Source: JAVZLH01 sp038883475 (GTDB lineage Archaea; Thermoproteota; Bathyarchaeia; Bathyarchaeales; Bathycorpusculaceae). From it: a DNA stretch of 64,000 nucleotides. Below are positions 17,941 to 25,403 of the stretch, piece by piece. The notes under the pieces were generated by a model, which saw only the letters and a program-made list of their open reading frames with translations, was not told where the DNA came from and ran no database searches. The stretch spans positions 15,717-79,716 of the forward strand of contig JAVZMA010000005.1 in NCBI GenBank assembly GCA_038883475.1. The letters are read 5' to 3'. How positions within the stretch are numbered: the stretch's first letter is position 1; each line of letters begins with the position of its first letter. Made by a program: the position numbers and the translations under genes.

Positions 17941-18923
17941 TGTAGAAGCCTTGCTCCTTCAAAGTCTATTCCGCTCACAATGGTTTTTCCACCTAAACCA
18001 TGCTTTTCAAAAATTTTGAGAAGTTCAGGAAGCGAGTCCTTCTCGGTTATGGTGAATATGGATTCACCGAACATGGGCATGCTGCAGACAAAGCCAGCTT
18101 CATCCGCCGCTTTTAAAACGCTTCTAAGCTTGTCTGTTATCAGCCCCACGTGCTCGGCGAATTGACGCGAAAATTTCATGAAGTTGGCGACGCTTGGCTC
18201 TTCCACAAGCCTATCCAAAAGTTTTCCGCCGAACTCGTTTATGCGCTTGCGAACCGCTTCGTCTGTTAAAAACTTCCTTGTTGACAAGGGACCAAAGGAC
18301 AGGCAAACAACAACCATATCCTTTTCGACTGGAATATGCTTTATCTCCCCTACTCCAGGCGCTCCAGGCTTGGTTCTTATTTCTATTCCGCCGAATGTTT
18401 CGGCTATAACTGTGCCAAGCCCTGTTTTGCATTCAACTTCTGCTATATGCGCCATTTTGGCGGCTTCTGTTTTAGACATGCCTAACGCGAAGGTTTTGTT
18501 TAGGGCTAGGGCTAGGCTTAGGGCTGCTGCTCCGCTTGTGCCGAATCCCGCGCCGATGGGCATTTCAACGTTGTGTTCAACAACAATTTTGTGTTTCTCC
18601 ATTTCTTCCTTAAATTGCGAAAGGAAAGCGTTTACAACGTGTTTTGAAACTTCTGCAGAGTTTGAAACTGAACCATTAATCTTTATTTGTAGCGAGTTTT
18701 TCTCATATTTTTCGGCTTTCACTGTTGTTGTGACACCTCGGTTTAGGGAGACTCCTGCTCCTTTTGAGCCGTTTTTTAGGTTGTCTGCTGACTGGTCGAA
18801 TATTTGGAATATGCCTGTAATGTGGCTTGGAGCGAAAGCCTTAGCCCCCTTCGTGTTGGGTGTCCCCACGTGGGTTTTAATGTGTGGGTTTAGATAAAAA
18901 TTCTGTTTGAATTGTTTAAACAC
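17937..18923 (-). CDS. pok: Pantoate kinase (GHMP family)
   Basis: GHMP-kinase-fold protein that phosphorylates pantoate, the first archaeal-specific step of CoA synthesis. The N-terminal KAFAPSHITGIFQIFD is diagnostic, and the ATP loop is MPIGAGFGTSGAAALSLALA. The called start is GTG 18923, giving 328 residues with about 27 extra before the conserved start. A downstream in-frame GTG (18869) is the alternative, so the start is uncertain. In archaea this enzyme is the CoA-feedback-insensitive partner of feedback-controlled PanE. First gene of the seven-gene CoA operon. Confidence 0.9.
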   Translation of the reverse strand: MFKQFKQNFYLNPHIKTHVGTPNTKGAKAFAPSHITGIFQIFDQSADNLKNGSKGAGVSLNRGVTTTVKAEKYEKNSLQIKINGSVSNSAEVSKHVVNAFLSQFKEEMEKHKIVVEHNVEMPIGAGFGTSGAAALSLALALNKTFALGMSKTEAAKMAHIAEVECKTGLGTVIAETFGGIEIRTKPGAPGVGEIKHIPVEKDMVVVCLSFGPLSTRKFLTDEAVRKRINEFGGKLLDRLVEEPSVANFMKFSRQFAEHVGLITDKLRSVLKAADEAGFVCSMPMFGESIFTITEKDSLPELLKIFEKHGLGGKTIVSGIDFEGARLLQ

Positions 18924-19004
18924 GTTTAAACATGGTTTTACGTAGCCTTTTCATGTGTTGAACGCGTGTACGGTTATGTGTAGCTCTGTTCTACGCACAA
19001 ACTA

Positions 19005-19016
19005 TCATATTTAAAA
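19005..19016 (+). promoter_or_regulatory. TATA box of pilin genes
   Basis: TCATATTTAAAA lies 36-47 bases upstream of the first pilin ATG. A GGAGAG Shine-Dalgarno (19038-19043) sits between them. It is divergent from the CoA operon. Confidence 0.5.
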
Positions 19017-19051
19017 CAACTGCTGATTTTGGTGCACGGAGAGATAAAAGA

Positions 19052-19600
19052 ATGAGGATGTTAAGGAATAAAAAAGCATTAAGCACAGTGGTTACTACAC
19101 TGATAATCCTAGTGGTTTCAGTTCTTCTGGCTACCGTGGTGACTTTCTACGCCATAAACGTAACGACAACGCGGGTGCAGGAAGAAAGCCTACAAATAAC
19201 CAAACTGCATGTGTGGCACAACGGCACAAACTTTGCAGAAGCCGCCTTCCTAATAATTAACACTGGCGGACGAGATGTCGTCATAGACAAGATCACAGTA
19301 AGAGGTCAAGAATGCCCATGGAGCACGGTTTATTATAATAAAAACACAGACACAATAAACAACGATTTGACATATGTCGCGCCAAATGCTAACGGTACAC
19401 TCTTGGGCAAATCTTGGGGCTCGTATTCTCTTACTCGAGCCAGCGATGACATGATTTTGAAGTCAGGGTATACTGCTATTATTTTCATAACAGATCCCGA
19501 CCATGTATCAGTCAATGACATCGGAGTAACTGTTGGTGTAACAGTCTTCACGGCTAATGCGCAATACTACAAGGAAACCAACGTTCAAGCATCTTCCTAA
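19052..19600 (+). CDS. Type IV pilin-like surface protein (copy 1)
   Basis: 182 residues. A short basic leader (RNKKA) is followed by LSTVVTTLIILVVSVLLATVVTFYAI, the class III signal peptide plus hydrophobic helix of archaeal type IV pilins; a FlaK/PibD-type peptidase would cut after the KKA. The remaining 135 residues form an extracellular beta-rich domain with N-glycosylation-type sites (NGT, NVT). It is tandem with a close paralogue 16 bases downstream, sharing one promoter and similar C-termini (NAQYYKETNVQASS). Its filament and function are unknown; adhesion pilus is the likely role. An assembly ATPase is not in the window. Confidence 0.82.
   Translation: MRMLRNKKALSTVVTTLIILVVSVLLATVVTFYAINVTTTRVQEESLQITKLHVWHNGTNFAEAAFLIINTGGRDVVIDKITVRGQECPWSTVYYNKNTDTINNDLTYVAPNANGTLLGKSWGSYSLTRASDDMILKSGYTAIIFITDPDHVSVNDIGVTVGVTVFTANAQYYKETNVQASS
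19145..19206 (+). repeat. Identical 62-bp tract shared with pilin copy 2
   Basis: Starting at TTCTACGCC and ending at AACCAAACT, these bases are identical to 19709-19770 in the second pilin gene, while flanking codons differ at synonymous sites. This is the direct-repeat core of the gene pair. Confidence 0.85.
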
Positions 19601-19615
19601 AGGAGGAGAATAAAA

Positions 19616-20173
19616 GTGAGACTTTTAAATAACAAGAAGGCTTTGAGCACAGTGGTAACAACGCTGATAATTCTAGTGGTTTCAGTGCTTTTGGCGACTG
19701 TTGTAACGTTCTACGCCATAAACGTAACGACAACGCGGGTGCAGGAAGAAAGCCTACAAATAACCAAACTACATGTGTGGCATGATGGCAGCAGCTTTTC
19801 TGAGGCAGCTTTTCTGATAATTAATACTGGCGGACGAGACGTTGTCTTGGACAAGATTACTGTTAGGGGTCAAGAATGCGCATGGACTTCTGTGTTCTAT
19901 AATAAAACCACTGAAACAATTAACGATGACCTAAGCTTCGTAGCAGACGCAAACCTATATGACGGTGCAAGCGTAACGATAGGTGGCGATGGCAGCTTTA
20001 CTATGGAACAGGCAAGCACTGACGTAATTCTGCCTTCAGGATACACTATGATCGTATACATAGAGAACCCTGACCACATTTCCGTCAGCGACATCGGTGT
20101 AACAGTCGGTGTAATGGCGTTCACTGCAAACGCTCAGTACTACAAGGAAGCCAATGTAGAGGCTTCAAGTTAG
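19616..20173 (+). CDS. Type IV pilin-like surface protein (copy 2)
   Basis: 185 residues, close paralogue of the preceding gene, starting at GTG with a perfect AGGAGGAG Shine-Dalgarno 7-15 bases upstream. It has the same leader (NNKKA, cleavage before LSTVVTTLIIL) and hydrophobic helix. The C-terminal domain is diverged and a little longer. A 62-bp core is identical at DNA level in both copies. Pairs of paralogous pilins are usual for major/minor subunits of one filament. Expression is probably by the same transcript as copy 1. A T-rich stretch follows the stop codon. Confidence 0.82.
   Translation: MRLLNNKKALSTVVTTLIILVVSVLLATVVTFYAINVTTTRVQEESLQITKLHVWHDGSSFSEAAFLIINTGGRDVVLDKITVRGQECAWTSVFYNKTTETINDDLSFVADANLYDGASVTIGGDGSFTMEQASTDVILPSGYTMIVYIENPDHISVSDIGVTVGVMAFTANAQYYKEANVEASS
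19709..19770 (+). repeat. Identical 62-bp tract shared with pilin copy 1
   Basis: Second member of the identical tract; see 19145-19206. After one mismatch, another 11 bases are identical. Confidence 0.85.
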
Positions 20174-20181
20174 AAGCAAAA

Positions 20182-20210
20182 TCTCCCTTCCTTTTCTTTT
20201 CCTTTGTTTT
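20182..20210 (+). terminator. T-rich terminator of pilin transcript
   Basis: A pyrimidine/T-rich run (TTTTCTTTTCCTTTGTTTTT) begins about 15 bases after the second pilin stop. Archaeal transcripts often end in such oligo-T tracts. Confidence 0.4.
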
Positions 20211-20329
20211 TATGATACAATCCTAATAAATGTAAATGTGGCTTTTCAAGCTTTGATTCCTCCAAATTTTTGGGTAAATGGTTATAATCCATGAAAATCA
20301 TACATTACTAAAGGAAATTCACTTAAAAG

Positions 20330-20788
20330 ATGAAGTTAATGCAAAATAAAGAGGCAAACCCAAGCGCAAACATTTTCCAACTTTTAGTGGAAACCACGGA
20401 AAAAGAAAAGCAGAAACGGAGAGAAGAGCTTCTCGCGCCTCTAGGCATAACACAATTCTTCGCAAAAGGAAAAATAACCATAAACAAAAGAATATGCAAA
20501 GGAGTTGAATGCAAACTCTGCATCAAAGCATGCCCAACAAACGCGCTCTTCTGGAAAGCTGGAGAAGTCGGCATAACAGAAGACCTTTGCATATACTGCG
20601 GCGCCTGCGTGTTAAACTGCATAGTGGATGACTGCATAAAAGTTGTAAGAGAAAGGGCAGACGGCGAAACAGAAAGCTTCAGCAAACCAAGAGACGTTGT
20701 CATGCTTCAACACAGCATAAACAGCAAAAAACGCACACAAAGGGTAGACGCCGCCTTCAGAAAAAGATACGCAGCTCTAAAAAAATAA
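20330..20788 (+). CDS. Ferredoxin-like protein with two 4Fe-4S clusters
   Basis: 152 residues. The first cluster motif is C-x4-C-x2-C-x3-CP (Cys 56, 61, 64, 68), a slightly widened version of the usual spacing; the second is CIYCGACVLNC (Cys 87, 90, 93, 97), with another Cys at 102. A charged helical N-terminus (residues 15-45) and a basic C-terminal tail flank the ferredoxin core, so it probably docks to a larger protein. The partner cannot be named. It converges with the PP-loop gene with only one base between the stop codons. Confidence 0.85.
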   Translation: MKLMQNKEANPSANIFQLLVETTEKEKQKRREELLAPLGITQFFAKGKITINKRICKGVECKLCIKACPTNALFWKAGEVGITEDLCIYCGACVLNCIVDDCIKVVRERADGETESFSKPRDVVMLQHSINSKKRTQRVDAAFRKRYAALKK

Positions 20789-20789
20789 A

Positions 20790-21779
20790 TCACTTAATCC
20801 TCAACTCTTCAACATCCTCTTTAGGCGGAATAGAAACTCTCATGAATTTATCTAGGCTGTCTCTGCCAAACCTTACAAGAACATCCCCAGTTTTCTGGTC
20901 TGAATAGAAAGCAGTTAACTCCGCCGCCTTTCCAACAGCCTCCTTCGTCTTAGGTCCTTGAAGCAAAGTGATTGGACTTCCACAGCCCTGAGCCTCAAAA
21001 TAATAATCGCCAGCAGCTTTCAACCGGAGCAAAATCCTGTTTTCAGCCTCGTTTCGCCCAACAATTATCTTGTTTCTTCCAAACCTGAAATGTCTCCCAA
21101 ACTTTAGCAACTCCACATCCTTAAGAGAAACTTTCTTCTTATGATTAAACAGGTCGCGCAGTTTACTCGCAAACTCCTTATATGTGAGCAAGCAGCCTCC
21201 AGCAGGAGTGGGATACTCAGTTATTCCAAACTGTTTGGCAAGTTCAATCTGCCTCTTTCTTGACCTGCCTCGAATATCTAAGAGTTTATCTCTGTCCACC
21301 CACCCCATTTTTTCAGCTTCGGTTTTCGGCAGCAACTTCGCCGACAGAGGTCTAAGGATTTTACCCTTTAACCCCGCTTCTTCCTCTATTATGCTTAAGG
21401 CTTTTCTATGTTGAGACATGGGGCGCTCGTCCAAAACCTCACCCGTGAAAATGAAGGCTGCGCCAATTTCTTTCGCGTATTTTTTCGCTTTTTTCAACAT
21501 GAAAATCTTGCAGTCTATGCAAGGGTTCATGTTCTTGCCATATCCATACTTTGGATTTCTCACAACTTTCAAGTAATCTTCGCCAACATTTATGATTTTT
21601 AAGGGTATGTTAAGTTTCTTCGCCGCTTCAGAGGCGCTGCAACCCTCTTTTCCGCCAAGGCGAAAAGGCGTTACAAAGTTTATGGCTTCCACGTCTATGC
21701 CTTGATTAAGGATAAGTTTCACGGCTAATGTGCTGTCTAAGCCTCCAGACAAAAGCGCCAGAGCCTTAACCTTCTTCAC
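20790..21779 (-). CDS. PP-loop ATPase tRNA-thiolation-like protein with NFACT-R-type domain
   Basis: 329 residues. The N-terminal PP-loop (LALLSGGLDSTLAVKL) adenylates a substrate, and NPCIDCKIFMLKKAKKYA supplies a conserved CxxC of ThiI/TtuA/MnmA-like sulfurtransferases. The middle part has GEVLDERPMSQHRKAL, as in archaeal and Thermotoga ThiI-like proteins. The C-terminus (FGRHFRFGRNKIIVGRNEAEN) resembles the NFACT-R (DUF814) domain. A role in tRNA thiolation is inferred from the fold; the nucleoside modified is not established. It stands alone, convergent with the ferredoxin gene. Confidence 0.75.
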   Translation of the reverse strand: MKKVKALALLSGGLDSTLAVKLILNQGIDVEAINFVTPFRLGGKEGCSASEAAKKLNIPLKIINVGEDYLKVVRNPKYGYGKNMNPCIDCKIFMLKKAKKYAKEIGAAFIFTGEVLDERPMSQHRKALSIIEEEAGLKGKILRPLSAKLLPKTEAEKMGWVDRDKLLDIRGRSRKRQIELAKQFGITEYPTPAGGCLLTYKEFASKLRDLFNHKKKVSLKDVELLKFGRHFRFGRNKIIVGRNEAENRILLRLKAAGDYYFEAQGCGSPITLLQGPKTKEAVGKAAELTAFYSDQKTGDVLVRFGRDSLDKFMRVSIPPKEDVEELRIK

Positions 21780-21819
21780 AACCTACCCCTTTTTCACGCT
21801 TTAATAACGCTTATAACGC

Positions 21820-22554
21820 TCATTTTACTATTTTGGACGCAACCTCACCAACTTTCTTAGCTAACACGGTGTTTAACAGTTTGTTTACGTCGCCTATGGC
21901 TTTCTCCACTTCTGGGTCGAAGGGAATCTCCCCAATTAATTCTACGCCAAGCTTTCGCGTCTTTTCTTTGATGGTGCTTGAATTGGTCATCTTCATGTTT
22001 TCAACAACGCCAATTATGGGAATTCGCAGCTCTTTCAGCAAACTCACCAGTTTTCGAACGGTTTCAAAAGCCAATTGCGAAGGCGTAGTCACAATAAGAA
22101 ACTCTATTTTCTTAATAAACCGTATCAAGTCGAGGGTTGCATCACCTATTCCAGGAGGCATATCAATAACAAGAAAGTCAAGCTTCCCCCATCTCGTGAC
22201 TGAAAGCAACTCAATTAAGGCGTTGGAGGCATCTGCCCCCCTCAAAGGCGTAGCATACTCTCCAGAATAATAAACTATTGACATATACCTTAACCCATAA
22301 ACAACGGGTGGAACTATGCCTCGCTCTTCTTTGGGCTGAACTCCCTTAACGCCTAAAATCATATGCGTTGACGGACTTGAAAAGTCCAAATCGAAAAGCC
22401 CAACCTCATAACCCTTTTCTGTCAGCGCCAGTGCAAGGGTAGATGCTACAAGGCTTTTGCCTACTCCCCCTTTCCCGCTGGAAACAGCAATAATCCTTCC
22501 AATATTGCGTAGCCTATCATCTATTATGCTGGTTCGCGGGTCAACCATCCTCAT
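21820..22554 (-). CDS. hypB: MinD/Mrp-type ATPase, probable HypB(AT) nickel-chaperone partner
   Basis: 244-residue deviant Walker A ATPase (AVSSGKGGVGKSLVASTLA, then DLDFSSPSTHMIL and DMPPGIGDATLD). It resembles Mrp/NBP35, but its start codon overlaps the end of hypA by four bases. In Thermococcus a MinD-type ATPase termed HypB(AT) pairs with HypA to load nickel into NiFe-hydrogenases, so this assignment is preferred over a general iron-sulfur cluster carrier. The C-terminal CxxC typical of Mrp carriers is not visible, consistent with this. No hydrogenase genes are in the window. Confidence 0.75.
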   Translation of the reverse strand: MRMVDPRTSIIDDRLRNIGRIIAVSSGKGGVGKSLVASTLALALTEKGYEVGLFDLDFSSPSTHMILGVKGVQPKEERGIVPPVVYGLRYMSIVYYSGEYATPLRGADASNALIELLSVTRWGKLDFLVIDMPPGIGDATLDLIRFIKKIEFLIVTTPSQLAFETVRKLVSLLKELRIPIIGVVENMKMTNSSTIKEKTRKLGVELIGEIPFDPEVEKAIGDVNKLLNTVLAKKVGEVASKIVK

Positions 22555-22949
22555 TTCACTCCCCTTATGCTTTCAAGCAGAACCCCGCGACCGTGAAGGA
22601 TTTCGAAGTCTGGACTGCCGCATTTTGGACATTTAATGTATGTGTGCGCGGTTTCTGGGAGGAAATGTATTGCCTCCGAAGTGCTTGAATCCAAATCATT
22701 CCTTTTAAAAAGCCACTTTGTTCCGCAGTTTCTGCACTTAAACTCGGCTTTCTCCATTTCCACACTTAACTTTGCATTCTTAAATTTGAGGGGCTTAAGC
22801 TGCGAAAAGGCGAAATCCAACAAATCCAGCTCTAGATTCTGCAGTTCCCCAACTTTCAGCTTAACCTCTGTGACTTTTCTTAACCCCTCTTCTTCAGCAA
22901 TCTGAGAAGCCGCGGCGATAACGGCTTCAGCTAAAGCCCATTCATGCAT
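22551..22949 (-). CDS. hypA: Hydrogenase nickel-incorporation protein HypA
   Basis: 132 residues from the ATG giving MHEWALAEAV; the N-terminal Met-His-Glu is the nickel site (His2), so this start is far better than the upstream in-frame ATG at 22997. The zinc-binding domain has CRNCGTKW and CPKCGSPD, with a longer loop between the two pairs than in bacterial HypA, as in archaeal members. HypA delivers nickel during NiFe-hydrogenase maturation. It is coupled to the downstream MinD-type ATPase. Confidence 0.9.
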   Translation of the reverse strand: MHEWALAEAVIAAASQIAEEEGLRKVTEVKLKVGELQNLELDLLDFAFSQLKPLKFKNAKLSVEMEKAEFKCRNCGTKWLFKRNDLDSSTSEAIHFLPETAHTYIKCPKCGSPDFEILHGRGVLLESIRGVK

Positions 22950-23036
22950 AGGAAAGCCTAACTGCAAGGAATCATTTAAAAATATTGCAAAATTCAAAAA
23001 AGGGTGGATGAAAAGAGTTGCCTATTCTGTTAACCG

Positions 23037-23618
23037 TTATCCTTGTTGTTTTTGTTCCTGTTCTGTTTTGCCGACTTCCACAAACTCTACTGCCGTCTCA
23101 GACAATTTTTGTTCAGTTTCTGGTTGAGAAACTTGTGGAGGTTGTGGTTCGACATCTGCTGTCAAAGCTTGTAGGCTGTTTGAAAGTTGACTTGTAGCCT
23201 CTTTGATGGCGGTTAACTCGTTTTTTGCATGTTCAAGTCCAGCGGATAAGAGCGCAATTTCACGTTGGTAAACCTCCTCTTCAACCTCGCCAGTTACATG
23301 CTGAATCTCAAAGTTTGCAAGAAGTGTTTCCAACGTTTTAATCTGTGTTTCAAGCTCCTTCATTTTGGCGTTCATCTTATCCAACAATGTCCTTCGCTGC
23401 CTTTCAATTTCTGCAACTGCCTCGTTTATTTCCGCATTGAAATCATCGAAGGTGGACTGCGAGATTCTGCCAGTGTTCAGTAAATTTTCTAAAGCTTGCC
23501 TCTTTTTATTCACCGTCTCATATTCTTCGTTTAATCTTTTAAAGGAGTTCTTCCAAGAAATCAATTCTTCGCACCGTCCACTTTTTAGCCTATTTAAGGA
23601 AATAGCGTTTGTTAACAT
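23037..23618 (-). CDS. Coiled-coil protein, CdvA-like candidate
   Basis: 193 residues, nearly all helical. Residues 15-145 form a long coiled coil (WKNSFKRLNEEYETVNKKR, then RQRRTLLDKMNAKMKELE), with small turns at NTGRISQSTFDDF and VTGEVEEEVYQRE. The C-terminal 40 residues are Pro/Gln/Glu-rich and likely disordered. This helix-turn-helix repeat resembles the coiled-coil part of CdvA, the membrane recruiter of archaeal ESCRT-III, but the N-terminal PRC-barrel of CdvA is absent. The relation is a guess from resemblance. It lies alone, upstream of hypA. Confidence 0.6.
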   Translation of the reverse strand: MLTNAISLNRLKSGRCEELISWKNSFKRLNEEYETVNKKRQALENLLNTGRISQSTFDDFNAEINEAVAEIERQRRTLLDKMNAKMKELETQIKTLETLLANFEIQHVTGEVEEEVYQREIALLSAGLEHAKNELTAIKEATSQLSNSLQALTADVEPQPPQVSQPETEQKLSETAVEFVEVGKTEQEQKQQG

Positions 23619-23745
23619 GCTGGAATATCGCTGACTGATAAGAATTGCTGTTTTATTCCATAAAATAAAAAACTACATTTAAAAAATGAAGAAGACAAAA
23701 CGCATATCTTTAATTGAATATGAAATATTTTAAGTGTAACAGGCA

Positions 23746-24651
23746 TTACTGCCTAGCGCTGAACAAGCTTTCAAGAGAAACAAAATCCTTCGGAATAACA
23801 GCCCTCACACCCTTTTTCGGGTCTACAACTTGATTGATTTTCAAGTCGACCACAAGACTGGCGAACATGTATGCCTTCTCAAAAGACCAATTATGTTCAC
23901 GCATTAAAGCCTCAACAGCAGCGTCAACAGCCAAAACTGAGGCTTCATCGAGAGTATCTCCGCAAACGAGAAACGCATAATCACTCTTAGTTTCAAGAAC
24001 AGGCCATGGTGGGCACCTTCCCTTTAGAACATCAAAGCTTAACAACACTTCGCCAGACACTTCCACAGAAGAAACACAGACTTCCCCATCAGCTTGAACG
24101 GCGTGCAAATCCCCAGCCGCAAAGAGACCGCCTTCCACAAAAACTGGAAAATACAATTTACTTCCAGCCACAACCTCCTTAACATCCATGTTGCCGCCGT
24201 GTTTTCCAAGGCTGCCTGTTGGTGCATCCCCAAACAAAGGCGCAACGCCTATAGTGCCTATCATTGGGCTGGCTTTCACCCTAACTCCTCTCTCAAATTG
24301 AATGTAACCGCGGCGTATGGGAACAACCGATAAAGAAGCCTTCAAAACCTTATAGCCAAGTGCTCCTTGCTTTGGTATAACCGCGATAACTCCCTGCTCA
24401 GAAACTTTTATGTCTTCAATGTTCACGACAAGCGTATCTCCTGGCTTCGCATCTCCAACAAAAATTGGTCCCGTCGCGCAGTTAACCTTAGACCAGTCAA
24501 GTTCTTCCACCAAGGCATTTTCATTTTTAACCTGACCCCCAAAGGCATCTTCCAATTCAAGAGTAACATGTTCTCCCGGCGAAACATGTTCTGCTGGTGG
24601 ATGCTTTGAAGAAAAGCTGTAAATCACTTTGCTCTTGGACACTTTTTTCAT
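23746..24651 (-). CDS. Acetamidase/formamidase family hydrolase
   Basis: 301 residues, the usual family length. It hydrolyses short amides such as formamide or acetamide to the acid and ammonia. Signatures: the N-terminal HPPAEHVSPGEHVTLELEDAFGG, TGPIFVGDAKPGDTLVV with metal-binding residues, the central HGGNMDVKE (GKHGGNMD), and ADLHAVQADGEV near residue 180 (GDLHAVQADGEVC). The gene stands alone, divergent from the PadR gene across 156 bases; the substrate is unknown. Confidence 0.88.
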   Translation of the reverse strand: MKKVSKSKVIYSFSSKHPPAEHVSPGEHVTLELEDAFGGQVKNENALVEELDWSKVNCATGPIFVGDAKPGDTLVVNIEDIKVSEQGVIAVIPKQGALGYKVLKASLSVVPIRRGYIQFERGVRVKASPMIGTIGVAPLFGDAPTGSLGKHGGNMDVKEVVAGSKLYFPVFVEGGLFAAGDLHAVQADGEVCVSSVEVSGEVLLSFDVLKGRCPPWPVLETKSDYAFLVCGDTLDEASVLAVDAAVEALMREHNWSFEKAYMFASLVVDLKINQVVDPKKGVRAVIPKDFVSLESLFSARQ

Positions 24652-24807
24652 ATGCAGCCCCTGTTTCTCTATTTGTAAACTGCTAGCAGATTATTTTTGC
24701 GGAGAAATTTGTCTAAACTCATTATGTTCTGTTTCAACTTCGAATTCGGAATTAGAATAAAATTTAAATATTTATATCTAACCTAAAATGTTAAAATGTG
24801 AATAAAC

Positions 24808-25182
24808 ATGACGGCTCTGACGATCATTGTTGGCGGTGGAAAGTTGGAAGGAAAAATATTAAAGAAAATGCATGAGCGAATAATCAAAAACTTCATGGAC
24901 ATAATAATTCTAGCCGAATTAAGAAACGGACCGTTAAGCGGCTATGACGTGATATCCTTCATCCACAACAAATTCCACCTCCTCGTAAGTTCAGGCACAG
25001 TCTACTCACTCTTATACTCGCTAGAAAGAAACGGCTTAATCGAAGGAGTATGGGACGAAAGAAAAAGAGTCTACAAACTAACAGAGAAAGGGCAAAAAAC
25101 CATAGAAACAATACTGAGCGCGAACGACAAAATCAAAAACTTCATAACAAGCCTCCTAAAAGTCCAGTCCACCACCCCCTAA
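24808..25182 (+). CDS. PadR-family transcriptional regulator
   Basis: 124 residues. The winged helix (residues about 28-100) has the PadR hallmarks ILAELRNGPLSGYDVISFI, SSGTVYSLLYSLERNGLIE and the wing VYKLTEKGQ. A short C-terminal helix dimerises. The N-terminal 20 residues precede the usual MHERIIKNF start, so an internal Met (M22) is possible. A TATA-like ATTTAAATATTTATAT lies 25-40 bases upstream of the ATG. The adjacent ABC exporter (after the tRNA) is a plausible target, as PadR proteins often control exporters. Confidence 0.88.
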   Translation: MTALTIIVGGGKLEGKILKKMHERIIKNFMDIIILAELRNGPLSGYDVISFIHNKFHLLVSSGTVYSLLYSLERNGLIEGVWDERKRVYKLTEKGQKTIETILSANDKIKNFITSLLKVQSTTP

Positions 25183-25257
25183 TTTTTAAACAAACAAAAA
25201 TAAACGAAACACTAAAAAGCACCTTTCCAAGATTCTAAAACGAAATAAGCAACAGAA

Positions 25258-25366
25258 GGGCCCGTAGCTCAGTAAGGATAGAGCACCGGGCTTTTAACCC
25301 GGGGGTCCCGGGTTCAAACTTGAAAGGCGTAACCCTTTCAAGGGACAATTCCCGGCGGGCCCGCCA
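25258..25366 (+). tRNA. tRNA-Lys (TTT) with T-loop intron
   Basis: Acceptor GGGCCCG/CGGGCCC, D-stem GCTC/GAGC, anticodon stem CCGGG/CCCGG with loop CTTTTAA (anticodon TTT at 25293-25295), variable region GGGTC, and T-stem CCGGG/CCCGG. The T-loop is interrupted: TTCAAA at 25313-25318 is separated from the final T at 25350 by a 31-base insert. Removing it gives the standard TTCAAAT loop. The 3' CCA is encoded (25364-25366). There is no intron in the anticodon loop. Confidence 0.93.
25319..25349 (+). other. Noncanonical tRNA intron in T-loop (31 nt)
   Basis: The insert contains a perfect 9-bp hairpin (CTTGAAAGG at 25319-25327 with CCTTTCAAG at 25334-25342, 6-base loop). A helix between flanking bulges fits removal by the archaeal splicing endonuclease. 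The exact splice sites could shift by a base or two because the ends share bases. Confidence 0.8.
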
Positions 25367-25403
25367 AAATTAAGCATTCAACTGACGTGTGGATGTCTAA
25401 ATC

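Noticed and set aside
18178..18897. 239-residue open frame on the plus strand
   Set aside because: It lies wholly antisense to pantoate kinase, which has clear family motifs; the frame is open because of codon bias.
18924..19051. Gap between pok and the first pilin gene
   Set aside because: I searched for a small gene or RNA. Only the two divergent promoter regions are visible.
20174..20329. Gap between pilin and ferredoxin genes
   Set aside because: No ORF with a ribosome-binding site and no tRNA or hairpin; only T-rich terminator-like and AT-rich promoter-like sequence.
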